Positions 48,560-57,793 are shown, numbered from the stretch's first letter. The stretch: DNA of 64,000 bases from Aquitalea sp. LB_tupeE (GCF_013391415.1 NZ_JACAXB010000007.1:62001-126000), one strand, 5' to 3'. Notes: a model not told the origin generated them from the letters alone. Program-made: numbers and translations.

Positions 48560-50347
48560 TTATTTTTTCTCCCACCAGGTTTCGATGGCCCACGTGGTCG
48601 GGCTGTAATACAGCGGCAGCCTGGCCGGTTGACCAAAGCGGTTCCACCAGGCCATGCGGTGATACGGCAGATTCCAGTTGGGCACCAGGTAATAGCCGGC
48701 ACGCAGCACCCGGTCCAGTGCATGGCTGGCGGCCAGCAACTGCTGACGGCTGGCAAAATGCTGGAATTGCGGCAGCAAGGCCTCCACTGCCGGGTCGCAC
48801 AGCCCGGCCCAGTTTTGCGAGCCGGGGGTCTGCGCGGCCTGGCAGCTGTGGAAGTCCAGCTGTTCGTTGCCTGGGCTGTTGCTGGCGGCATACACCACCA
48901 CGGTCATGTCGTAGTCAAAATCATTCAGCCGCCGCTGATAGATGGCCGGGTCCACCACCCGCACGGTCAGGGTGATGCCCAGCTTGGCCAGATTCTGCTG
49001 CCAGCCGCTGGCCACCCGGTCGTATACCTTGGAATAGGTCAGAAACTCGATACGCAGCGGGCGGCCCAGATGGTCCACCAGCTTGCCGCCTTCGTAGCGC
49101 CAGCCTGCCTCGAACAGCAACTGACGCGCCTCGCGCAGATTGCGGCGGATGCCGTAACGCCCATCGGTGAAGGGTGGCTCCACAGGCAGGCCGAATACCG
49201 CCGGGTCCAGTTTTTCCCGGATCGGTTCCAGCAGTTTCAGTTCGTCCGGCCCAGGCAGGCCGCTGGCTGCCAGCTCGCTATTAGTAAAAAAGCTGTTGCT
49301 GCGCCGGTACTGACCATAAAACAGGTTGCGATTGGCCCATTCGAAGTCAAAAGCCAGGCTGATGGCCTGTCGCAGACGTTTGTCGGCAAACTGAGGCCGC
49401 CGCAGATTGAACACAAAACCCTGCATGCCTGCAGAACGCTGGTGCGGCAGGGCTTTCTTGACGATGCGGCCATCGTCGAACTTGGGGCCGATATAGCCAC
49501 GCGCCCACTGTTTGGCCATGTTCTCGGCCGAAACATCAAACTCACCCGCCTTGAAGGCCTCCAGCCGGGCGGTTTCGTCCTGATAATAACGGTAGCCAAC
49601 TTCATCAAAATTGAACATGCCGCGCCGTACCGGCAAATTGGCTGCCCAGTAATGCGGATTGCGCTGGAAGCGGATGTTCTTGCCCAGCTGGTACTGGCTC
49701 AGCACATAGGGGCCGGAACCCACTGGCGGCAGCAGTACCATATCAGCCAGCGTCTTGCCTGCGGGAATCCACTGTCGGGAAAACACCGGCAGCTGGCACA
49801 GAATCATGTGCAATTCGGAATTTTTGCGCTTGAAATCAAAGCGCACGGTATTGGCATCCAGCGCCACCGCTTGCTTCACATCTGCCCAATACAGCCGGTA
49901 CAGGGGAGCGGCGCTGCGGTCGCGGGTGAGGGTATTGAAGGAAGCTACCACATCAGCGGCCTGCACCGGCTGGCCGTTGGCAAAACGGGCCTGTGCATTC
50001 AGATGAAAACGAACGGACAGCTTGTCGGCCGCCAGCTGCATGTCGTCTGCCAGCAAACCGTAACATGTGTAAGGTTCGTCCTCGCTGTTCACCCCCAGGG
50101 TATCCAGCGTCAGGGCTTCCACGCCATCGGCCTTGTCGCCCTTGAGCGTGAATGGATTGAGCGTGTCAAAACTGCCTTGTGCCGGCAAAACCAGCCGCCC
50201 CCCCTTGGGCGCAGACGGATTGACGTAGTCAAAATGTGTAAAGCCTGCCGCATATTTCGGCACATAGCCCAGCGCCTGAGACGGCGCAGCCATGCCGCTG
50301 CCCGCCCACAGCAGCAGCATCACCCCCAAGCAATGTAAGTGTTTCAT
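48560..50347 (-). CDS. yejA: Periplasmic oligopeptide-binding protein YejA (SBP family 5)
   Basis: About 595 residues with a signal peptide (MKHLHCLGVMLLLWAGSGMAA). The mature protein has the family-5 solute-binding signature (HFDYVNPSAPKGGRLVLPAQGSFDTLNPF, then VRFHLNAQARFANGQPVQAADVVASF) as in YejA/OppA. It delivers peptides to the YejBEF channel. The ATG at 50347 gives the better signal; one seven codons earlier (50368) is possible. First gene of the yej operon. Confidence 0.94.
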   Translation of the reverse strand: MKHLHCLGVMLLLWAGSGMAAPSQALGYVPKYAAGFTHFDYVNPSAPKGGRLVLPAQGSFDTLNPFTLKGDKADGVEALTLDTLGVNSEDEPYTCYGLLADDMQLAADKLSVRFHLNAQARFANGQPVQAADVVASFNTLTRDRSAAPLYRLYWADVKQAVALDANTVRFDFKRKNSELHMILCQLPVFSRQWIPAGKTLADMVLLPPVGSGPYVLSQYQLGKNIRFQRNPHYWAANLPVRRGMFNFDEVGYRYYQDETARLEAFKAGEFDVSAENMAKQWARGYIGPKFDDGRIVKKALPHQRSAGMQGFVFNLRRPQFADKRLRQAISLAFDFEWANRNLFYGQYRRSNSFFTNSELAASGLPGPDELKLLEPIREKLDPAVFGLPVEPPFTDGRYGIRRNLREARQLLFEAGWRYEGGKLVDHLGRPLRIEFLTYSKVYDRVASGWQQNLAKLGITLTVRVVDPAIYQRRLNDFDYDMTVVVYAASNSPGNEQLDFHSCQAAQTPGSQNWAGLCDPAVEALLPQFQHFASRQQLLAASHALDRVLRAGYYLVPNWNLPYHRMAWWNRFGQPARLPLYYSPTTWAIETWWEKK

Positions 50348-50656
50348 CTTGTTATACGGCTTACGCATTGATCATGACTAGCTTATCATTATGGCTTTTA
50401 TCCCTGTCCGGACAGGCCGGTGCTGTGCATCAACTGCCGCAGCGACAGGATTTTAAGATTCATCGTGGCTAGAATAGCCTGTTTCAACATGGTGACGGAA
50501 TGCAGTCCGATACCGTTTTACTGCTTGTTACCACGATATAAACCTTTTTCCGAGCACCTGCCGTGTCCTGCAAGGCAGGCTGTAGGACAATCCCCACGAC
50601 AGCGTAGCGCAGGCTTGGGTATAATGCTCCCCTGTTTCTACCAAGAAGGACTCCAA
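50348..50656. other. Divergent promoter region yejA/fabI
   Basis: These 309 bases separate two divergent genes. A perfect -10 TATAAT lies at 50620-50625, about 32 bases before the fabI start; the corresponding -35 (CGACAG at 50597) is weak. The frame running through the region belongs to no gene I recognise. Confidence 0.55.
50620..50625 (+). promoter_or_regulatory. -10 element of fabI
   Basis: TATAAT, perfect consensus, positioned to start transcription around 50632 with a 25-base leader and the AAGAAGGA ribosome site. Confidence 0.6.
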
Positions 50657-51445
50657 ATGGGCTTTCTGCAAGGCAAAAAAATTCTGATTACCGGCATGAT
50701 TTCCAACCGCTCCATCGCTTATGGCATCGCGCAAGCCTGCCACCGCGAAGGTGCCGAGCTGGCGTTCACCTATGTGGTGGACAAGCTGGAAGATCGTGTA
50801 CGTGAAATGGCCAAGGATTTTGGCAGCGAACTGGTGTTCCGCTGCGATGTACAAAGCGACGAAGAAATCAATCAGTTGTTTGTTGACCTGGGCAAACAGT
50901 GGGACGGCCTGGACGGCCTGGTACACGCCATTGCCTTCGCCCCGCGCGAATCGCTGGAAGGCGACTTCCTGGACGCACTGAGCCGCGAAGCATTCCAGAC
51001 CGCACACGATGTGTCATCCTACAGCTTCCCGGCGCTGGCCAAGGCAGCCCGCCCGATGATGCAAGGCCGTAACGGTGCCCTGCTGACCCTGTCCTACCTG
51101 GGCGCGGTACGTGCCATCCCCAACTACAATGTGATGGGTCTGGCCAAGGCCAGCCTGGAAGCATCGGTACGCTTCATGGCGGCCAGCCTGGGCAAGGACG
51201 GCATCCGTGTGAACGGCCTGTCCGCCGGTCCGATCAAGACTCTGGCTGCTGCCGGTATTTCGGGCTTCTCCAAGCTGCTGTCGATTGCAGCCGGCCAATC
51301 CTGTCTGCGCCGCAATGTGACCACCGAAGAAGTCGGCAACACCGCTGCTTTCCTGCTGTCGGACCTGTCCTCCGGCATCACCGGCGAAATCACCTATGTG
51401 GACGCCGGCTTCAGCATCAACTCGATGAACGTGCCGGACGCCTGA
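50657..51445 (+). CDS. fabI: Enoyl-[acyl-carrier-protein] reductase (NADH), FabI
   Basis: The 262-residue SDR-superfamily enzyme carries out the last reduction of fatty-acid elongation and is the target of triclosan-type inhibitors. It has [21 protein letters not shown] at the start (FabI-type NAD site), the catalytic YxxxMxxxK pattern ([12 protein letters not shown]) and [17 protein letters not shown], the substrate-loop signature. The ATG at 50657 has AAGAAGGA upstream; the longer open frame upstream is non-coding. Monocistronic, followed by a terminator. Confidence 0.97.
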   Translation: MGFLQGKKILITGMISNRSIAYGIAQACHREGAELAFTYVVDKLEDRVREMAKDFGSELVFRCDVQSDEEINQLFVDLGKQWDGLDGLVHAIAFAPRESLEGDFLDALSREAFQTAHDVSSYSFPALAKAARPMMQGRNGALLTLSYLGAVRAIPNYNVMGLAKASLEASVRFMAASLGKDGIRVNGLSAGPIKTLAAAGISGFSKLLSIAAGQSCLRRNVTTEEVGNTAAFLLSDLSSGITGEITYVDAGFSINSMNVPDA

Positions 51446-51502
51446 TTCCGCAGCTTTCATCGCACATCTCCTCAGGTTTGGTTTACTGACGGGATAAGCA
51501 TT

Positions 51503-51538
51503 ACAGGGCGCTCTCCTGCCGGGACAGCGCCCTGTTTG
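51503..51538 (+). terminator. Intrinsic terminator after fabI
   Basis: ACAGGGCGCT (51503-51512) pairs with AGCGCCCTGT (51526-51535), followed by a short TTT. It lies 58 bases beyond the fabI stop. Confidence 0.7.
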
Positions 51539-51625
51539 CATGCATGGCTCCACCATACGGTGGATGGTTACCCTCCCCGCCCCATTGCACACTGCGCCCA
51601 CACCCACCCTCATCAGGAGCGCAGC

Positions 51626-52453
51626 ATGAGTACTCAACCCGTTTTCATCCCGGTCGGCGATCTGGCCGACGGTTTTGCCCCCGACAGCCACATCCTGCCT
51701 TTCAGCCCGCTGCTGCTGGGCCGTCAGTTGCAACTGCATTTTGCCGATGGCAGCCGTGCCCGCTTGCAAGTGAATACCGCAGACTGCCAGCTGACGACAT
51801 TGACCGACGGAGAGGCGTCAGGCTTCAGCGGCCAGGGCCGCTATCGTGCCAGCAGCCTGCGCCTCGGCATCGTGTTGCTGGATTTCCTGCCGGAAGGGCA
51901 GCACGGGCATTCACTCAGCCTGGTACTGGATCTGGCACATGGCCTGTTCACTGCCGTGGCCGGGATGCTGCCGCAGGCGGAAGATGTCGCCCGTTCCGTC
52001 TTCAGCCGAGTATTGGCCGGTGAGGCGCTAACCGCTGTGGACTGCCGCTTTGCCCATGGCTGCATCGACCAGCCGGTAACGGCACACAGCGCGCTGCATC
52101 ACAGTACGGATGAGTTGATCGGCCTGCGCAACCAGTACCGCTACAGCCCCACCGAATGCTACGAACACATTTATCTGAATAGCCACTTCTATACCTGGCA
52201 GTGCCTGCAAGGGGTGGAGCAAGGGCTGGCCGATGTGGACCGCTGTCATTACTTCAAGCTGGCAGAGCAGCTTTATCTGTTTGTGTGGCGGGAAAAGATT
52301 GTCCCCACGCTGGGCGTGGTGCTGATCGACCTGCAACAGCTGAAAACCGATGGCAAGATCTTCGGCTACCAGGGCAATGACTTTTCTGCGCTGTCCAACT
52401 TCCCGGTCGGTGCCATCACGCAGATTCTCAATCACACCAGCCACCCACTGTAA
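51626..52453 (+). CDS. moaF: MoaF-family protein (monoamine-regulon type)
   Basis: The 275-residue cytoplasmic protein matches the MoaF family: an N-terminal lipocalin-like MoaF domain (FIPVGDLADGFAPDSHILPFS, with FADGSRARL) and a C-terminal MoaF_C domain (TDELIGLRNQYRYSPTECYEHIYLNSHFYTW). MoaF was named in the Klebsiella monoamine regulon, where it is encoded with an SDR (MoaE) near the tyramine oxidase gene; despite the name it is not a molybdenum-cofactor protein of known function. Here too an SDR follows within 15 bases. The ATG at 51626 has CAGGAGCG upstream. Confidence 0.82.
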   Translation: MSTQPVFIPVGDLADGFAPDSHILPFSPLLLGRQLQLHFADGSRARLQVNTADCQLTTLTDGEASGFSGQGRYRASSLRLGIVLLDFLPEGQHGHSLSLVLDLAHGLFTAVAGMLPQAEDVARSVFSRVLAGEALTAVDCRFAHGCIDQPVTAHSALHHSTDELIGLRNQYRYSPTECYEHIYLNSHFYTWQCLQGVEQGLADVDRCHYFKLAEQLYLFVWREKIVPTLGVVLIDLQQLKTDGKIFGYQGNDFSALSNFPVGAITQILNHTSHPL

Positions 52454-52468
52454 GCCGGAGCACAGCCC

Positions 52469-53248
52469 ATGCTGAACCTGGATTTTGCCGGCAAAGTGGT
52501 GTTGGTGACCGGCGGCGCACAAGGCATAGGTGCCGCCATCAGCCAGCTGTTTGCCCGCCACGCGGCCACGGTGGTGGTGGTGGATGTGCAGGGAGAAGCG
52601 GCCCGGGCCACCGCTGCTGCCTTGCAGGCGCAAGGCTTGAGAGCCTGCGCCTGCCAGTGCGATCTGGCGGAACCGGAACAGGCCAACGCACTGATAAAAC
52701 AGGTGCTGACACAACAGGGCCGGCTGGATGTGCTGATCCACAACGCGGCCTATTTCCCGCTCACGGCGTTTGCTGACATCACCCCACCCTTGTTACAACG
52801 AACGCTGGCGGTGAATCTGCAGGCGCTGTTCTGGCTGAGCCAGGCCGCCCTGCCCGCCATGCGTGCACAAGGCGGTGGCCGCATGCTGGTGACGTCCTCG
52901 GTGACCGGCCCGCGGGTCGCCTATCCGGGGCTGGCGCACTATGCCGCTTCCAAGGCCGGGGTCAATGGCTTCATCCGCGCTGCCGCACTGGAACTGGCGG
53001 CCGATGGCATTACCGTCAACGGCGTGGAACCGGGCATGATTCGCACCCCGGCCATGGATAATCTCGGGGACGACAGCCTGAATGCTGCCATCGCCCGCAA
53101 CATTCCACTGGGACGACTGGGCGAGCCGGGAGATATTGCCGCAGCCATGCTGTTTCTCGCGTCAGATGCCGCAGCCTACATCACCGGGCAGACCATCATC
53201 GTGGACGGCGGTGCCACCTTGCCGGAAAGCACGGCGGCGCTGCACTGA
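52469..53248 (+). CDS. Short-chain dehydrogenase/reductase (MoaE-like)
   Basis: The 259-residue classical SDR has the dinucleotide motif TGGAQGIGAAIS (residues 12-23), NNA-equivalent HNAAYFPL, the Ser in TSSVTGP and the catalytic YAASK. It ends with an Asp/Gly-rich IIVDGGATLPES, typical of 3-oxoacyl reductase-like SDRs. Its position directly after moaF fits the moaEF pair of monoamine regulons, so reduction or oxidation of an aromatic alcohol/aldehyde intermediate is plausible; the substrate is unknown. Confidence 0.9.
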   Translation: MLNLDFAGKVVLVTGGAQGIGAAISQLFARHAATVVVVDVQGEAARATAAALQAQGLRACACQCDLAEPEQANALIKQVLTQQGRLDVLIHNAAYFPLTAFADITPPLLQRTLAVNLQALFWLSQAALPAMRAQGGGRMLVTSSVTGPRVAYPGLAHYAASKAGVNGFIRAAALELAADGITVNGVEPGMIRTPAMDNLGDDSLNAAIARNIPLGRLGEPGDIAAAMLFLASDAAAYITGQTIIVDGGATLPESTAALH

Positions 53249-53271
53249 AACAATTGCTAGTGCCGCAAACG

Positions 53272-53298
53272 ACAACACCGCCATGTAGGCGGTGTTGT
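53272..53298. terminator. Bidirectional terminator between the two SDR genes
   Basis: ACAACACCGCC (53272-53282) pairs exactly with GGCGGTGTTGT (53288-53298), 11 bp with a 5-base loop, between two convergent stop codons. Confidence 0.75.
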
Positions 53299-53323
53299 TC
53301 ATTGATTCCAATTGCAACTGCAC

Positions 53324-54115
53324 TCAGGACAGTGCGTTGAAAGCCAGGGTAGGCACATCGACAATGCTTGAGCCGCCATCAGCCACAATGGCCGCGCCGG
53401 TGATGATGCTGGCCTGCTCCGACAGCAGGAAGCGACAGATGCTGGCGATTTCCCCCGGCGCGGCCGCCCGGCGCAAGGGAACATCCGCCGTCACCCGGGC
53501 ATAGGCCTCATCCAGGCTGTCGCCATACTGTTGCATCAGCGGCTGCATTTCTTCATCCGCCATCGGCGTTTTCACCCAGCCGGGGCACACCGCATTCACC
53601 CTCACCCCATGCGGGCCGTAGTCCCGCGCCAGCGAGCGGGTAAGGCCAATCAGCGCATGCTTGGCCGTGGTATAGCCACACACCGCCGGCCCGGCGGCCA
53701 GCGAGGCAATCGACGCCAGCAATACCATGGCACCCCGGCTGGCCATCAAGTCCGGCAAGCAGGCGCGAGCCGCAACAAAAGCGGTATCCAGATTGGCGCG
53801 TATGGCGGCCTGCCAGGCTGCATCATCTGTTTCCAGCGCGCAGCCCATGCCCAGGCCGCCAGCACAACACAGCAGGCCGTCAATGCTGCCGAAGCGTTGA
53901 CGGATGTGTGCCAGCCAGTCAGGCCAGCATGTGCTGTCCGCCGCATCGCCAGCCAGTGCCAGCGCACCGTACTGTGCAGCCAGCTGCTGCAAAGGCGCGG
54001 CACGACGGCCAATCAACACCAGTTGCATGCCATCGGCTGCCAGCAATGCAGCGCAGGCTGCGCCTATGCCACTACCGGCTCCGGTAATCACCACGGTTTT
54101 GGCTTGTGCTGCCAT
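53324..54115 (-). CDS. Short-chain dehydrogenase/reductase
   Basis: The 263-residue classical SDR has TGAGSGIGAACA (residues 11-22), the CAGG segment replacing the usual NNAG, and a catalytic Tyr-x3-Lys as YTTAKHA. The C-terminus has GGSSIVDVP. It is transcribed leftward, divergent from hpaR, so both may share regulation from the hpaR operator at 54268. The ATG at 54115 has GGAAGGAAAG upstream; the longer frame is non-conserved. Substrate unknown, possibly an aromatic alcohol or a beta-hydroxylated amine-derived compound. Confidence 0.88.
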   Translation of the reverse strand: MAAQAKTVVITGAGSGIGAACAALLAADGMQLVLIGRRAAPLQQLAAQYGALALAGDAADSTCWPDWLAHIRQRFGSIDGLLCCAGGLGMGCALETDDAAWQAAIRANLDTAFVAARACLPDLMASRGAMVLLASIASLAAGPAVCGYTTAKHALIGLTRSLARDYGPHGVRVNAVCPGWVKTPMADEEMQPLMQQYGDSLDEAYARVTADVPLRRAAAPGEIASICRFLLSEQASIITGAAIVADGGSSIVDVPTLAFNALS

Positions 54116-54267
54116 CTGCTTTCCTTCCTGAAATGAGATCGGGAAAGCACAGTGTAGGCAGGCCGGTTCAACTCCCCCATCCACCAGATGGAGGAGCAGC
54201 CTTTGCATGTGGCACATATTGCGCCGGGCAAATGGCAGATGGCGACTTGGGAATGGACGCGCAGAAT

Positions 54268-54280
54268 GTTAAGATATTAA
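54268..54280 (+). promoter_or_regulatory. Candidate HpaR operator at the hpaR promoter
   Basis: GTTAAGATATTAA matches the hpaG-promoter site (63560-63572) at 12 of 13 bases and overlaps a -10-like TAAGAT (54270-54275) that lies 17 bp after TTGGGA (54247-54252). It sits 27 bases before the hpaR start, as expected for autorepression. Confidence 0.6.
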
Positions 54281-54307
54281 TCACATTGATCTGCCTTCCT
54301 GAATCAC

Positions 54308-54790
54308 ATGCCAACTTCCAGCGCACAACACCAGCACCGTCTACCGCAGCACTTGCTGCGCGCCCGTGAAGCCGTCATGGCTTACTTTCGTCCCTTGCTC
54401 AACAGTGTGGGCCTGACCGAACAGCAATGGCGCATTCTGCGCCTGCTGGACGACCGTGGCGAAATGGAAGCCGGGGTGATTGCCGACTTGGCCTGCATTC
54501 TGTCTCCCAGCCTCACCGGTATTCTGGTGCGCATGGAAAAGGCCGGCCTGATCCACCGCAGCCGCGACAAGGTGGATAGCCGCCGGCTGATCGTGTCCCT
54601 GTCCCTGGAGGGCCGCCAGCTGACGCGCGAGGTCGCACCACTGTCCAACGCCTGCTATCGGCAGATAGAAGCGCATTTTGGCGAGGAAAAGCTGGAGCTG
54701 CTGATCAGCCTGCTAAATGAACTGGAGCAACTGCCAGCCCCGGTGGCGGTGACCGAGGACAAGCCACAGCTGACCGAAGCAGACCTCTGA
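54308..54790 (+). CDS. hpaR: MarR-family repressor of 4-hydroxyphenylacetate catabolism, HpaR
   Basis: The 160-residue MarR-type winged-helix dimer is very similar to E. coli HpaR: LLRAREAVMAYFRPLL, LTEQQWRILRLL, ACILSPSLTGILVRMEKAGLI and CYRQIEAHFGEEKL. HpaR represses the hpa meta-cleavage operon and its own gene until 4-hydroxyphenylacetate or 3,4-dihydroxyphenylacetate is present. A shared 13-base motif at its own promoter and at the hpaG promoter supports the same role here. The hpaG operon starts 9 kb downstream, so the regulator is separated from it by the amine genes. Confidence 0.93.
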   Translation: MPTSSAQHQHRLPQHLLRAREAVMAYFRPLLNSVGLTEQQWRILRLLDDRGEMEAGVIADLACILSPSLTGILVRMEKAGLIHRSRDKVDSRRLIVSLSLEGRQLTREVAPLSNACYRQIEAHFGEEKLELLISLLNELEQLPAPVAVTEDKPQLTEADL

Positions 54791-54802
54791 AACCCGAGGC
54801 TG

Positions 54803-54844
54803 AATGCCACAGGCCCCGGCGCATGTACCGGGGCCTGTGGCATT
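54803..54844. terminator. Strong bidirectional terminator between hpaR and the DUF3156-like gene
   Basis: A 17-bp perfect stem (54803-54819 with 54828-54844) with an 8-base loop lies between two convergent genes. Confidence 0.85.
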
Positions 54845-54863
54845 GTGATTTACCGCATGTCAA

Positions 54864-55454
54864 TCAGCCCGCGCGGGCCACCACCCGCTGCACCGCCGCC
54901 ATCACGGCCAACAACGCCAGTTTTTGTGTGGTCAACAGGCGGATATAGCGGCGAAAAGGCGGGAAGCTGCCCACCACTTCACTGGCGGCAAAATGCTCGA
55001 TTTCCAGCCGCCAGCCCTGCGCATCCGCAATCAGTTCACAACGCTTGAAATCCAGCGGCATCAGTGCGGTGTGCAAGTCCCGGTCTTGCTGCAACAAGGC
55101 CATCAGGGGCGCCAGCGCTGCACCATCCCCCTCGCGGCACAGGCAGCCAAAGCCCTTGCGCTGCCAGTTGCCCCGGTGTTGCAGCGCCAGTCGGGACGGA
55201 CGCGACGGCGCAGCGCCAGGCAGTGGCAGTACAAAGCAGCAGCTGACGGTATGCAGCAGGAACTGGCGTTCCACCCGCTCCTCCACCCGGAATGACCAGT
55301 CCGCAGCGGGCAGCCGGTAGTCCGGACAGCCCTCTTCCGCACCCATCACTTCCAGCCCGTTCAGGTCTTGTGCCAGCTTGGACAGGGTGGCCCCCGGCCG
55401 ATAAGCCTTGGGCAGGCGCTGCTGCCACAGCCGCTCAAGCACCAGAGGCAACAC
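54864..55454 (-). CDS. Hypothetical protein, DUF3156-like
   Basis: The 196-residue soluble protein has YRPGATLSKLAQDL near the start and HTVSCCFVLPLPG in the middle. It resembles my memory of the DUF3156 family, often coded next to amino-acid/amine permeases, but this match is not certain. It starts with GTG 20 bases inside the end of the permease gene, with GAGGAG upstream, so it is translationally linked to the permease. Function unknown. Confidence 0.6.
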   Translation of the reverse strand: MLPLVLERLWQQRLPKAYRPGATLSKLAQDLNGLEVMGAEEGCPDYRLPAADWSFRVEERVERQFLLHTVSCCFVLPLPGAAPSRPSRLALQHRGNWQRKGFGCLCREGDGAALAPLMALLQQDRDLHTALMPLDFKRCELIADAQGWRLEIEHFAASEVVGSFPPFRRYIRLLTTQKLALLAVMAAVQRVVARAG

Positions 55455-56946
55455 GCTTGAGCTCCTCGTCGATCAGCGAAGCATGGCCGCCCACCTTGCC
55501 GAACTCCTCGGCCAGAATGTCTTCAATGGCCACGGCACGGAAGGGGTTCACCTTCTGGACCAACACGGTCCACACCAGCGCGTACAGCGCAGTCAGACCC
55601 AGCATGACGCCAAAGGGCAGATAGATATCTCGCGGGTGCATGCCCGGCGGAGTGATGTACCAGATGGCAATCAGGATGCCCACCGAGGAGATAATCTGCG
55701 GCAGCGGGAACCACGGTGAGCGGTAGGCCCGCGGAAAATCCGGCCGGGTGAAGCGCAGACGGACAATGGCCAGATTCACCAGCAGATAAGCCACACCCCA
55801 GGCGCACACCGCTGCCAGTACCAGCGGCATGATGCGGTCCAGATCCCCCTGGATGAACCAGGCATGGACACAGGGAATGACCACCGCCACCAGAATGCCC
55901 ACCAGCGGCGTCTTGAAACGCGGGTGCAGATAGGTAAAGGCCTTGGGCAGCGCACCATCCACCGCCATGCCGTACAGAATGCGCGGCAGCGCGGCAATCA
56001 GGGTATTGATGGTGGCGGCACCGGCAAACAGCAGGCCAATACCCAGCCAGATCTTGCCAAAGGGGCCCATCACCTGATCAGCAAAGGCCGGAATCGCCAT
56101 CGGGGTATCCAGCAAATGCGGACCGGCCGGATTCTTCGGATCCATCGCCACATTGGCCACCTGATGCACCATGGCAGCGCCGTAAATGGCCATGGTGACG
56201 GCAACGCCGGTCAGACCCAGCTTGGCGGCACGCGGAATATTGCGACCGGCATCTTTCAGCTCCGGAGCCAACGGCGTCACCAGTTCGAAGCCGACAAACA
56301 TGAACATGGCCATGCCGATCAGGCTGAGCACGCCACTGGCGTCACTCAGGTCCAGCGGGCTGCCGAACCAGCCTTGCAGTGAAACAGCCGGAGCTTTGAT
56401 CAGGCCGATGATGCCGAACACGGTAAGCGTGGCCCACATCACGAAGGTGAGCACGATTTCCGCCTTGCCGAAAATGGTGACCCCCATGGCGTTGAGAATG
56501 CCGAACAGCACCACCAGCCCCACCCCCACCATCCAGGATGTACCGCTGTGTTCCAGCATGGTGTTGAGGTGTTCAAAGTTCACCAGCGCCATGATGCCGG
56601 ACAGGATGGTTTCCGCCGTACCGGCAAACACATGCACCAGCAGGTAAGCAGAGATGGTGCCGGTAATCGCCCAGAAGCGCCCCAGCCCGCAGGATATGTA
56701 ATCGTAGACAGCACCGGAAGTCGGCATCATCGAAGCCGCTTCGGCAAAAGTGGTGGCCTGCGCCTGCATCATGATGAAGGCAATCAGCATGGCCAGGGCA
56801 AAGGTGCTGCCGGCCATGCCAAAACCGCTGGTCACGGTAAGAATGACCGGGCTGGCCATCACCACGCCGACCGAACTGGCCAGCGCCACCGGAAAACCCA
56901 CCACCCCTTGCTGCAGGTGCCGGGTCAGTTTCTTCTCTATTGACAT
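55435..56946 (-). CDS. APC-superfamily amino acid/amine permease
   Basis: The 503-residue polytopic protein has about 12-13 helices and APC features: GVVGFPVALASSVGVVMASPVILTV in helix 1, TSGAVYDYISCGLGRFWA in helix 2-3 and the substrate-proximal segment FMFVGFELVTPLAPELKDAGRNIPRAAKLG. The family imports amino acids, polyamines or amines. In an operon with an aminotransferase and an aldehyde dehydrogenase it is the probable amine importer. CAGGAGG precedes the ATG. Confidence 0.92.
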   Translation of the reverse strand: MSIEKKLTRHLQQGVVGFPVALASSVGVVMASPVILTVTSGFGMAGSTFALAMLIAFIMMQAQATTFAEAASMMPTSGAVYDYISCGLGRFWAITGTISAYLLVHVFAGTAETILSGIMALVNFEHLNTMLEHSGTSWMVGVGLVVLFGILNAMGVTIFGKAEIVLTFVMWATLTVFGIIGLIKAPAVSLQGWFGSPLDLSDASGVLSLIGMAMFMFVGFELVTPLAPELKDAGRNIPRAAKLGLTGVAVTMAIYGAAMVHQVANVAMDPKNPAGPHLLDTPMAIPAFADQVMGPFGKIWLGIGLLFAGAATINTLIAALPRILYGMAVDGALPKAFTYLHPRFKTPLVGILVAVVIPCVHAWFIQGDLDRIMPLVLAAVCAWGVAYLLVNLAIVRLRFTRPDFPRAYRSPWFPLPQIISSVGILIAIWYITPPGMHPRDIYLPFGVMLGLTALYALVWTVLVQKVNPFRAVAIEDILAEEFGKVGGHASLIDEELKRVASGA

Positions 56947-57088
56947 GCTGTTTTCCTCCTGAAGACTCGCGAACCATGGCAGGGAGGCACTGCAGCAGGC
57001 TTGCTACCTGTCTGTGGCGCATCAGTACACCTTCCCCATCATGCTGATAGCCGGGCGCTTATTTTTATGGCTGTCCCGGATGAAACCG

Positions 57089-57793
57089 TCACTGTCGCCT
57101 TGCCTGACCAGCCTGTTGCCGGACAAACAAGGCATGTGCCAATGCGGTACGACTACTCACATCAAACTTGCGAAACAGGTGCAATAAATGGGTTTTGACC
57201 GTGGCCTGTCCCATGCCCAGCTCACGGGCAATGGTTTTGTTACAGGCACCGGTAGACAACAACATGGCCACCGCCTGCTCGCGCTCGGTCAGTACGATGG
57301 CGGGGTCCGGGCAAGGCTGGTACAGCGTACTGTCCAGCGCCATGTCCAGCAGGCCATGCAAGCCGTGCAGCACACGTAAGTCCTCGTCGGCAAAGCCGGG
57401 CATCCGCCCCTGCCGCAGCAAGGAGAAAGCGGCCACCACCCGCCCCTGCCGCCGCAGCAGGATTTCCGCGACATCCACCAGCCGGTTGCTGGTCAGGAAA
57501 GGGGCATAGCGGGATGTGGCACGTTGCGCTGCCGGCAAGGCGCTGCCCAGCGTCACCACATCCAGCGGCTGACGGGACAGCCTGGCCGGATGCAGCGGGT
57601 CATGCCCCATATAGCGGGCAACATAGCGCTGATGCACCTCGTCCGGCATATGGCGCAACACGAAATCGTGCGGCTGCTGCTGCCGGTCCACCCGGTAAAA
57701 GGCAGTGGCGCTGTGCGGCAATACATCCTGCAGCACGTCCAGACAGCGTTGCAACGGTTTTGCCACCGGTACTGCGGCAAGCAGATGAGCCAT
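57089..57793 (-). CDS. LuxR-family transcriptional regulator
   Basis: The 234-residue protein has an N-terminal sensor-like domain (about 1-150, GAF/autoinducer-type by length) and a C-terminal LuxR helix-turn-helix (LTEREQAVAMLLSTGACNKTIARELGMGQATVKTHLLHLFRKF, about 165-210). It lacks a response-regulator receiver domain. It sits in the middle of the amine operon, between the aminotransferase and permease genes, so it probably controls them. The ATG at 57793 is preceded by CAGGACAACACC. The ligand is unknown. Confidence 0.88.
   Translation of the reverse strand: MAHLLAAVPVAKPLQRCLDVLQDVLPHSATAFYRVDRQQQPHDFVLRHMPDEVHQRYVARYMGHDPLHPARLSRQPLDVVTLGSALPAAQRATSRYAPFLTSNRLVDVAEILLRRQGRVVAAFSLLRQGRMPGFADEDLRVLHGLHGLLDMALDSTLYQPCPDPAIVLTEREQAVAMLLSTGACNKTIARELGMGQATVKTHLLHLFRKFDVSSRTALAHALFVRQQAGQARRQ

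Noticed and set aside
48558-48800. N-terminal extension of yejB
   Set aside because: It runs through the end of yejA in another frame; the family start MWRYILKRLL is internal.
55435-55454. Overlap of the DUF3156-like and permease genes as a frameshifted fusion
   Set aside because: Both have their own ribosome site and proper family ends; a normal translational overlap.
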